NCBI GenBank assembly: GCA_963716525.1
Contig: OY970315.1
Location: forward strand, 124,001 to 188,000
DNA from: JBBREP01 sp963716525
Lineage (GTDB): Bacteria > Actinomycetota > Acidimicrobiia > IMCC26256 > PALSA-610
Direction: 5' to 3'
DNA: 64,000 nucleotides
Shown: in pieces, positions 19,756 to 26,287 of the stretch
Layout of the letters: each line of letters opens with the position of its first letter
Numbering within the stretch: position 1 is the stretch's first letter
Notes under the pieces: generated by a model
Database searches by the model: none
Seen by the model: the letters and a program-made list of their open reading frames with translations, nothing else
What the model was told of the DNA's origin: nothing
Made by a program: the position numbers and the translations under genes

Positions 19756-20734
19756 TCAGGGCACGAGCACGATCTTGCCGGCGGCGCGGCGCTCCAGCAG
19801 ATCGCGAATCGCGCTCCCCGCCTGCTCGAGCGGGCGCTCCTCCGGCGCAACGGGATGCAGCGCACCGGCCTCGATCTGGTCGAGGACCTCATGCACCAGC
19901 TCGGCGTTGCCCGCCTGGTTGCGCATGGCCCACCCGCCCCATTCCACGCCGACGACAGTGCGGTTGTTCAGCAGCACGAGGTTCAACGGGATGCGCGGAA
20001 TTCCGCCGGTGAAGCCGATCACGCAGAAGCGGCCGTCGAAGCGCAGCGCCCGCAGCGCGGCCTCCGCGGTGTCGCCGCCGACCACGTCGTACACGAGATC
20101 GACACCCTGCCCGCCCGTGAGCTCGCGCGCGCAACTTCACGTCGTCGGTCGTGGCGATCGCGTAGTCGGCACCCACCGCGGTGGCGAGCGCTCGCTTCTC
20201 CTCGCTCGAAGCCACTGCGATGACCGTCGCGCCGAGCGACTTGGCGACGTCGATCGCGGCCAGACCGACACCGCCCCCGGCTCCGGTGACGAGCACCGTC
20301 TCACCGGGGCGCAGCACCGTGCGCCGCACGAGCGCGAACCAGGCCGTGCAGTACGACTGATGGAACGACGCGGCGCGAGCGAAGTCGAGCGAGTCCGGCA
20401 GCTTCACCGCGGCGATCTCGCGAGCGACCACGCGCTCGGCAAACGCGCCGGTGCCGAGGGACACGAACACCCGGTCGCCGGCCCGGAGGGTGTGGACGCC
20501 GTCCCCCACCGCATCGATCTCCCCTGCGAGCTCCGAGCCGGGGACGAACGGCGGCTCGATACGGATCTGGTAGCGGCCGGCGGCGATCAGCCCGTCGACG
20601 TAGTTCACGCCCGCAGCTCGCGTGACGATACGAACCTGCCCGGGGCCGGGCTCGGGCACGTCGCGCTCCTCCACGACGAGTGCGTCGGGTGGACCGAGCT
20701 CGGTACAGATGACGGCGCGCATCGTGTCGGGCAT
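19756..20734 (-). pseudogene. Zinc-type/quinone oxidoreductase (MDR family), frameshifted
   Basis: From ATG 20734 the reading gives an NADPH:quinone oxidoreductase-like protein: 'GVNYVDGLIAAGRYQ', 'PFVPGSELAGEI' and the nucleotide loop 'GAGGGVGLAAIDVAKSLGA'. At about 20124-20132 the sequence is an alternating CG run. One base must be lost or gained there to continue as 'ELTGGQGVDLVYDVVGG' and 'ALRFDGRFCVIGF' down to 19756. No zinc ligands are evident, so it is the quinone oxidoreductase subgroup. Slippage in the CG run could be real or a sequencing indel. Confidence 0.85.
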
Positions 20735-20787
20735 GGGCCCCGACGCTACCGATTGCGCGCCGATCGGGCACCGGTAACCTCGCGTGC

Positions 20788-21189
20788 GTGAGCACGACTC
20801 GGCCGGGCGACGAGCCCGAGGACCCGGACGAGCCCGGCGAGCGCGGCGAGCGCGGCGACGACGCCGGAGCGGCGGCCGGCGATCGGGGCCGCCCGCAGCC
20901 CGAGTCACCCCTCGACGACCTCTTCGTCGTCGGCGCCAAGTACCACGAGCCGAGCGCGGCCGAGCGGGCCGCGGCGGCCAAGGCCGCCGAGCGCGACGCG
21001 AAGAAGGCGGCCAAGGCGCACGACAAGGAGATCGCGCGCACCCGGCGCGTCCTCGGCGGCGACAACAAACGCGAGCGGCACGGGCGCGGGTTCTCGGTGG
21101 CCAGCTTCGAACGGCGCAACGCGCTGATCGGATTCGTCCTGCTCGTCGCGATCAGCGTGGCGCTGAGCTTCACCGCCTTCGCCCACTGA
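20788..21189 (+). CDS. Small hypothetical protein with C-terminal membrane helix
   Basis: 133 residues from GTG 20788. The N-terminal half is acidic and disordered (Glu/Asp/Pro/Gly-rich). The middle is an Ala/Lys/Glu-rich helix likely to form a coiled coil. Residues about 111-130 are one hydrophobic segment ('IGFVLLVAISVALSFTAF') that would anchor it with the N-terminus in the cytoplasm. I do not recognise a family. Codon use matches the neighbours. Confidence 0.65.
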   Translation: MSTTRPGDEPEDPDEPGERGERGDDAGAAAGDRGRPQPESPLDDLFVVGAKYHEPSAAERAAAAKAAERDAKKAAKAHDKEIARTRRVLGGDNKRERHGRGFSVASFERRNALIGFVLLVAISVALSFTAFAH

Positions 21190-21191
21190 CG

Positions 21192-21259
21192 GCGCAGGAG
21201 CGACGGAGGAGCGAGATGCGTCCGCAGGGAACTCGCCGCCGAGCGCAGTCGAGGCAATG
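21192..21259 (+). repeat. 68-bp direct repeat, copy 1
   Basis: This segment and 21315-21382 are identical over 68 bp, offset by 123 bp. They start with gcgcaggagcgacgg and end with gaggcaatg. No gene is visible between them. Copy 2 ends 4 bp from the 3' end of tRNA-Pro. Confidence 0.9.
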
Positions 21260-21314
21260 ACCGTCGCACTCACGAGACGCTGCCGAGCTCGCGCCCGGCG
21301 CGGTGACCGGAGGA

Positions 21315-21382
21315 GCGCAGGAGCGACGGAGGAGCGAGATGCGTCCGCAGGGAACTCGCCGCCGAGCGCAGTCGAGGCAATG
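21315..21382 (+). repeat. 68-bp direct repeat, copy 2, next to tRNA-Pro
   Basis: Second exact copy of 21192-21259. It abuts the 3' flank of the minus-strand tRNA-Pro gene. The repeat does not contain tRNA sequence, so it is a local duplication of the tRNA trailer region rather than a classical attachment duplication. Confidence 0.9.
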
Positions 21383-21386
21383 GCAG

Positions 21387-21458
21387 TCGGGGAGGCGGGA
21401 TTTGAACCCGCGACCACCGGCTCCCAAAGCCGGTGCGCTACCGCTGCGCCACTCCCCG
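21387..21458 (-). tRNA. tRNA-Pro (anticodon TGG)
   Basis: The reverse strand folds as a full cloverleaf: 7-bp acceptor CGGGGAG/CTCCCCG, D arm GCGC/GCGC, anticodon stem CCGGC/GCCGG with loop TTTGGGA (anticodon TGG), and T arm GCGGG/CCCGC with TTCAAAT. Length is 72 nt with discriminator A. CCA is not encoded. Confidence 0.96.
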
Positions 21459-21553
21459 GTGGCGTCAGGGTAGGCGCCGGTTGGCACCGAGACAGCGAGA
21501 CAGCGAGGCACCGAGGCACCGAGCGCGTCGCGGGCACGGCGTCCCGCGCCGGC

Positions 21554-21597
21554 GTGGTACTGCGTGTGTCAGCTCGGGCTGACACACGCAGTACCAC
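21554..21597. repeat. Perfect 20-bp inverted repeat with TCGG loop
   Basis: Arms 21554-21573 and 21578-21597 are perfectly complementary around a 4-nt TCGG loop, forming an extremely stable hairpin. It lies upstream of tRNA-Pro and downstream of the lipoprotein gene, both read on the minus strand. It could terminate lipoprotein transcription, though it has no T-tract. It differs in sequence from the 44-bp palindromes of this window. Confidence 0.85.
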
Positions 21598-21815
21598 GGT
21601 AACGAAGCCTCCGGGACACCGGGTCAACAGTCGATCAACTCGTCGGGCCAGGCATTGTGGCCGGCGACGGTCCTACTGACAATGGCGCACGTCGGCACCC
21701 GACCGCGTTCGGCCGGGACGTGCGGCTTCCCAGCAGTCCCGCACGGCCCGGTCGGGCGTGCCGTCCGCCGCCCTGCGCCGGACGTGGCGCCGGGTGCTCC
21801 GTGACGCGACCGGGC

Positions 21816-22403
21816 TCAGGCGCCGGTCCAGCACCCCATGAGCGCGACCGCGGTCTGCACGCTCACGTTGTCGAGGGTGGTGGGTGGCTGACCGAACTGC
21901 GCGGGTAGATGCGTGGGATCGACGACGAGCACCTTGTAGTCCTTGCGGGCGACCACCACGTCGTGCTGCGAGATGAACGCGCCTTCGGCGAGCTCGAAGG
22001 TCTCGCGCACGCCGTACTGCTTCTTCAGCGCATCGAAGTACGCGGTGGTCTCGGCCTCGGTCGAGAGCTCCTTCACCGCCACGCCCATCGTCGCCGTGCC
22101 GTAGATGTACGTGCAGGAGTAGACGTGACCGGTCCAGGTGGGCGTGCTCACCTTCGTGGGCGTCTCGTTGAGCGCCGCGGCGATGACCGCCTGGCCCTCG
22201 GTGCCGCACACCATCTTGGAGGACTCCGACGCGACCGTCCCGACGGGGATGTACGGCGGCAGCGAGCTCGAAGTGGTCGTGCCGGCGGCCTGCTCGGCGC
22301 CGTTCGACGAGGAACCGCAGGCACCCGCGGCCGCGACGAGCGCGAGCAACCCCGCGGCGAGAGCGAGACGGGGGCGCGAGGAGCGCGGCGAGCTGGGAGG
22401 CAC
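21816..22403 (-). CDS. Hypothetical lipoprotein
   Basis: 195 residues from GTG 22403. It begins with an N-terminal signal ending in a lipobox-like 'LVAAAGAC', then a Ser/Thr linker and a globular part with three Cys residues ('MVCGTEGQ', 'YSCTYIYG', 'MGCWTGA') that could make disulfides. I do not recognise the domain, although size and layout resemble the small extracytoplasmic actinobacterial lipoproteins. It is divergent to a GNAT gene 107 nt away. Confidence 0.7.
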   Translation of the reverse strand: MPPSSPRSSRPRLALAAGLLALVAAAGACGSSSNGAEQAAGTTTSSSLPPYIPVGTVASESSKMVCGTEGQAVIAAALNETPTKVSTPTWTGHVYSCTYIYGTATMGVAVKELSTEAETTAYFDALKKQYGVRETFELAEGAFISQHDVVVARKDYKVLVVDPTHLPAQFGQPPTTLDNVSVQTAVALMGCWTGA

Positions 22404-22510
22404 GGTGAGAATGCTAGGTGGCAGGACGCGGCGACCGACCGCGGCGGCGCGCCCTCGGAGCACGCGGACGGCGCGCGATCGTGCGCACCGGTGCAGCGGA
22501 GGGCACCAGC

Positions 22511-23320
22511 GTGATCACCGACGACCTGGCACGTCGGGTCGAGCGCGCGCTCGCCCACGACGCTGCCGCGTGGGCGGCCGCGATGCGGAGACTCGACCCC
22601 ACGTCGCCGGCGAGCGCGGTGGACCGTGCCGGCGGCGCGGTCGTCCACATCGGCGCGGGGCTGTACGTGAACCGCGCCATCGGGATGGGCGTCAGCGAGG
22701 AGGCCGACGCCGCAGACGTCGACTTCGTCGTCGATTTCTTCGACAAGCGGCGCATGCACGCCGAGATCGAGCTGTGCCCGTACGCCGACGATCGCCTGCG
22801 CCGCCGCGCGTCGGAACGGGGCTTCTCCCTCGCCTGGTTCCGTACCGTGTTCACGCAAGCGGTCCGCAATAGCAGCACCCCGCCGGAGGGCGCCGCGGCG
22901 AACGGCGCGATGACCTACGAACCGGTCGGCAGCATGGCCACACGCGCAGAGTGGGCGGCGATGCATCGCGCGCTCGCGACCGGCCCGCCGCCCGAGGCCC
23001 TCGACCAAGTGCTCGCGGCGCGCAACGCGGTGGCGGGTTCGCACGACTTCATCGTGCGTCGCGACCGCCTGACCGCGGGCGTGTGCTCGGTCACCGTCCA
23101 CGACGGCGTCGCGACGCTGGGCGGCATGGGCGTGGTGCCCCGCTTCCGCGGCCGAGGCGTGCACGCCGAGTGCATCGCGTTCCGGCTCGGCGTCGCGCGT
23201 GAACTCGGCGCCGATCTCGCGCTCGTCACCGCCACGCCCGGGAGCGTGTCGGCACGCAACGTCGAACGCGCGGGCTTCCAGCCGCGCTACACGTCGGTCT
23301 GCCTGCGCCGGCCGCACTGA
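22511..23320 (+). CDS. GNAT-family N-acetyltransferase
   Basis: 269 residues from GTG 22511, which follows GGAGGG with 7-nt spacing. The acetyl-CoA pyrophosphate-binding loop is visible as 'VVPRFRGRGVHAECI' (RxxGxG/A type), followed by 'GADLALVTATPGSVSARNVERAGFQ', typical of motif B. The N-terminal half resembles a second, degenerate GNAT-like domain. Substrate unknown. Confidence 0.85.
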   Translation: MITDDLARRVERALAHDAAAWAAAMRRLDPTSPASAVDRAGGAVVHIGAGLYVNRAIGMGVSEEADAADVDFVVDFFDKRRMHAEIELCPYADDRLRRRASERGFSLAWFRTVFTQAVRNSSTPPEGAAANGAMTYEPVGSMATRAEWAAMHRALATGPPPEALDQVLAARNAVAGSHDFIVRRDRLTAGVCSVTVHDGVATLGGMGVVPRFRGRGVHAECIAFRLGVARELGADLALVTATPGSVSARNVERAGFQPRYTSVCLRRPH

Positions 23321-23338
23321 ACCAGCAGGCTCACGCCG

Positions 23339-23752
23339 TCAGCCCAGCGCGCCCAGCTGCGTCATGAAGCCGAGATTGTCCCAGTAGATGCGGTGGTCGC
23401 TGATCTTGTCGCCGGTGAACGTCATGATGTCGACAAAGGGGAAGTCGAACTTCCGGCCGCTCCCGGGCAGCGCACCGCCGGGGCCCTCGAGGTCGCCGGT
23501 CTGCGTACCCGTGTACCGGCCTTCGGTGATCACCGTGTCACCGGCCTCGAACGTGCGCTCGGCCCGTATCTGGGCGTCGGGCGCGGCCTTGAACAAGGCC
23601 CCTGCGAACTGGCGGAACGCGTCCACGCCGCGTGTCTGGCCCTGCGGGTTGAGCGTCACGACGTCGTCGGCGACCGTCGACGCCACGAGGTCGAGATCCT
23701 TGGTGGAGATCCCCCGGTAGTGCAGATCACGAATGTCGGTGAGCTTGGACAT
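23339..23752 (-). CDS. SnoaL/NTF2-like fold protein
   Basis: 137 residues. ATG 23752 has a strong GGAGGAT ribosome site, so the longer frame is rejected. The pattern (N-terminal helices, 'DVVTLNPQGQTRGVDAFRQF', a curved beta-sheet ending 'DIMTFTGDKISDHRIYWDN') is that of SnoaL-like polyketide cyclase/ester-cyclase-like proteins. Catalytic role is unknown. Confidence 0.82.
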   Translation of the reverse strand: MSKLTDIRDLHYRGISTKDLDLVASTVADDVVTLNPQGQTRGVDAFRQFAGALFKAAPDAQIRAERTFEAGDTVITEGRYTGTQTGDLEGPGGALPGSGRKFDFPFVDIMTFTGDKISDHRIYWDNLGFMTQLGALG

Positions 23753-23820
23753 GGATCCTCCGCCTTTCGGCATCGCCCTCGCGATGCCCGGCGCTCATTC
23801 GCACCGCGCCGGGCGGCGGA

Positions 23821-24543
23821 TCAGTGACGCGCGAGGTCGACGAGGATCGGTGCCAGCAGGTCGGGCCGGCCGGCGAACGGCGAGTGGTCGGTGGGCAGCG
23901 CCACCGTGGTGGTGCACCGCTTCGCGAGGATGCGCTGGAGCGGGGTGGGCACACCGCGGTCCTGCTCGCACAGCACGTAGGTCGACGGCCGTTCCCGCCA
24001 GGCCACCGCACGGGGCGACTGCGCGAGCGTCACCATCGGCTGCGGGCTCACGTGCGCCGCGGCCCACGCCTGCGTCGCACCGTCACACTCGTTGTAGAGG
24101 AACCGGGCGACGCCTTCGGCCGGCAGCGTGCACGTGCCGTCGTCGTGGAACTGCATGACGTCGGCGAGACCCGGCTTCGGATGCTCCACGCCGGCCACCT
24201 CGGCCTCGGCCGCGACGGCCGTCGCCGCGGTCTCGCCGGCGTCGATCGCGAGCGCCGCGATGTACACGAGGTGGCGCACCTTCGGATGCGTGCCGGCATC
24301 GGTGATCACGATGCCACCGTAGGAATGGCCGACGAGCACGACGTCGCCGTCGACACCGTCGAGCACGGCGCGCACACGATCGGCGTCGCCGTGCATGTCG
24401 GTGAGCGGACCGGTGTCGTCACCGTGGCCGGGCAGGTCGACGGCGATCGACGGGATGCCGGCCGCGTCGAGCAGGGGCGTGAGGCGCTCCCAGCACCAGG
24501 CTCCGTGCCATGCGCCGTGCACGAGGACGATCGTCGCAGTCAT
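23821..24543 (-). CDS. Alpha/beta hydrolase
   Basis: 240 residues from ATG 24543. Motifs: oxyanion 'LVHGAWHGAW', nucleophile elbow 'GHSYGG', and C-terminal catalytic His in 'LPTDHSPF'. Together they match esterase/salicylate-esterase-like (plant methylesterase-type) hydrolases. It lies in the same direction as the SnoaL-like gene 68 nt downstream, possibly one transcript. Natural ester substrate unknown. Confidence 0.88.
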   Translation of the reverse strand: MTATIVLVHGAWHGAWCWERLTPLLDAAGIPSIAVDLPGHGDDTGPLTDMHGDADRVRAVLDGVDGDVVLVGHSYGGIVITDAGTHPKVRHLVYIAALAIDAGETAATAVAAEAEVAGVEHPKPGLADVMQFHDDGTCTLPAEGVARFLYNECDGATQAWAAAHVSPQPMVTLAQSPRAVAWRERPSTYVLCEQDRGVPTPLQRILAKRCTTTVALPTDHSPFAGRPDLLAPILVDLARH

Positions 24544-24588
24544 GCGCGGCAGGCTTGCACCGTGCGGCACGCGGGCGCCAGCGGCAGG

Positions 24589-24888
24589 TCACGCGACGCT
24601 CGGTCCGACCATATGGAAGTCGACGCGGTACACGAGCGTGTCGTCGTGCACCGGCCCGGCGTGCGCAGTGATTGCGCGCAACGACGCGATGTCGGCCGAA
24701 CCGGAGCGGCGCGCGTCGGCGAGCAAGATCGTGCCGAACGGCACCAGCTCGATCGCGTCGACCTCGATGGTGACCGGACCTTCGGCGTAGTGACCGCCGA
24801 CCTTCACCTTCGGCCGGGTCCACAAGCGGAACGTCACGGTGAGCTCACCCGCCGCGATCGCGGAGTGCGAGCGCCTGCCGAACAGCAC
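24589..24888 (-). CDS. ASCH/PUA-like small protein
   Basis: About 99 residues. 'GELTVTFRLWTRPKVKVGGHY', 'IEVDAIELVPF' and 'DARRSG' match ASCH-domain proteins, which have a beta-barrel related to PUA RNA-binding domains. I prefer GTG 24888. The longer frame would start inside tRNA-Gly, which is unlikely. Function unknown; RNA binding is inferred from the fold only. Confidence 0.68.
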   Translation of the reverse strand: MLFGRRSHSAIAAGELTVTFRLWTRPKVKVGGHYAEGPVTIEVDAIELVPFGTILLADARRSGSADIASLRAITAHAGPVHDDTLVYRVDFHMVGPSVA

Positions 24889-24945
24889 GAGCGCGACGGT
24901 AGGACGCCCACCCGCACCATCGCCACGGATACGCTCGACCGTCCC

Positions 24946-25016
24946 GCGGGTGTAGCTCAATGGCAGAGTCCCAGCCTTCCAAGCTGGTCATGCGGGTTCG
25001 ATTCCCGTCACCCGCT
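24946..25016 (+). tRNA. tRNA-Gly (anticodon TCC)
   Basis: Cloverleaf with acceptor GCGGGTG/CACCCGC, D arm around GCTCAATGGCAGAG, anticodon stem CCAGC/GCTGG with loop CTTCCAA (anticodon TCC), and T arm GCGGG/CCCGT with TTCGATT. Length 71 nt. Its 3' half is repeated at 29659-29707, and shorter pieces occur at 42591-42616 and 43301-43326. This is the integration site of the following elements. Confidence 0.96.
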
Positions 25017-25018
25017 CT
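24970..25018 (+). repeat. Attachment-site copy at tRNA-Gly (attL-like)
   Basis: 49 bp from the anticodon arm to just past the tRNA end recur at 29659-29707 with one mismatch (24979 C against 29668 G). This is the usual crossover zone of tRNA-targeting tyrosine recombinases. Confidence 0.88.
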
Positions 25019-25505
25019 GCTCTTCAAGGTCGTTCGCGCAGGCCATAAGGCATGCGGAGGCGCTGTCAGGCTTCGCAGCGTTGGGCGCGATTACCCAGCA
25101 TTTCGCGGCCTCGCGCGGCCTGGCCGCGGCCTGGACTTGTCGTCGGTTCGCGTCCCACAAGCGCGAGCCTGGGCACAAGAGCTGGGGTCCAGCCAAACCC
25201 ACCCGATCCGTTCCGCTCCTTGCCATCTCTGATCTGGGGCGTCTGGTGCGGTGCGGGATCGTCTGGGCGATCGACTGGAATCTGTGCGTCTCACCACCGC
25301 GCGGCAGCAAGGCGTCCAGAACCGAGGCCGGTCAGGATCGTGTAGCTCACTTTGCTCCGTAAGGGCAGTAGTGGCACGTCCGCTGAGCAGGCCCGATTCG
25401 GTCGACTGGCCCGTCGAGTTCGTCGTGTTGCGGCGAGTTGTAGGGATGAACGTAGCGATGGGGCGGGCTCTCGGTTCTCGCCCTTTCGGGCGGTGCGATG
25501 ACGGC
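25017..25505. other. No gene recognised
   Basis: 489 nt downstream of tRNA-Gly. I see only short overlapping open frames without family features, start signals or codon bias. It may hold decayed element sequence. Confidence 0.5.
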
Positions 25506-25709
25506 ATGGCGACCCGGCTTGCAGATCTGCCGCAACCACTTGCTTCGGCGGTCGCACGGGCGCGCGCCCGAGTCTCGGTCCGGCCGACGACCTTCCCACG
25601 ACGAGAGATCGATCCGGTCATCGCGGCGTGGGTCAACGACGCGATTGCTTCTGGCGTTCTTGCCGATGCGATCGTTGAGGTCGCCAATGCCGATCCGGAC
25701 CTTGCCTGA
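25506..25709 (+). CDS. Small protein, possible antitoxin of a PIN-type toxin-antitoxin pair
   Basis: 67 residues from ATG 25506, beginning 'MATRLADLPQPLASAVARAR' and ending 'VANADPDLA'. It is helical and Arg/Ala-rich. It sits 6 nt before a truncated PIN-like reading frame, in the order expected for an antitoxin-toxin pair. Assignment is by context; the sequence alone is not diagnostic. Confidence 0.4.
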   Translation: MATRLADLPQPLASAVARARARVSVRPTTFPRREIDPVIAAWVNDAIASGVLADAIVEVANADPDLA

Positions 25710-25715
25710 CGCCGC

Positions 25716-25913
25716 GTGATCATCGTCGATGACCAACTGCTGCTGAGCATTCTCGCCGGTCAAGAATCCGACTCCTTGCTCACCGCAAGGTCGAACGGCG
25801 TGGCGACGACCATGTGGTGGTTCTATCGACTCAGCCGCGCGATCGCCCCGACGGGTCGACCGCCTACGTCACCGATCTCGACTGGTCACCGGCGACGAAC
25901 ATCTCGCACGTGA
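25716..25913 (+). pseudogene. Truncated PIN-domain-like toxin remnant
   Basis: GTG 25716 gives 'MIIVDDQLLLSILAGQ', like the beta1-helix1 of PIN nucleases with the first acidic metal ligand pair, then 'WWFYRLSRAIA'. After about 25846 the sequence turns into a different gene piece (beta-propeller). Roughly the last two thirds of a PIN domain, including the other acidic residues, are therefore missing. It should be inactive. Confidence 0.45.
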
Positions 25914-26210
25914 CACCGATCGACATCGCGACACACGTCGCCGGTACGCCGATACCGCTCGTGCCCAAGATCCCGAGTACATCTCGATCCCGCCTACCGG
26001 CACCGCCGCGTACGTTTCGGCGACGAACGACGGGCTCGTGTTCCCGATCGCGCTGCCGTCGAACGCGGTCGGCGGACCCATCGGTGTCGGACCGTTGCCG
26101 CACGGCTCAGCCGCGCTGCAAGACGGCAGCCAGCTGTTCGTGGCCCTCGGCGGCGACCTGCTCCGAGGTCACGCCATCAGGCGGTCACGCGCGACGCACT
26201 CTGCTTGTCG
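25847..26210 (+). pseudogene. YVTN-type beta-propeller fragment, frameshifted
   Basis: 'PDGSTAYVTDLDWSPAT' and 'VTPIDIATHVAGTPIPL' are the classical repeat of YncE/YVTN beta-propeller proteins. After a frameshift at about 25975 a second blade follows: 'TGTAAYVSATNDGLVFPIAL'. No start or end of the original gene remains. The fragment is fused without a gap to the PIN-like remnant. Confidence 0.6.
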
Positions 26211-26287
26211 CGACTCGTTGATGACTGCAAAGATACGGTTCCTGACTTCGGACGTGGCGTGTTGTGCGCCGTAGCGGAGGTTCAGCG

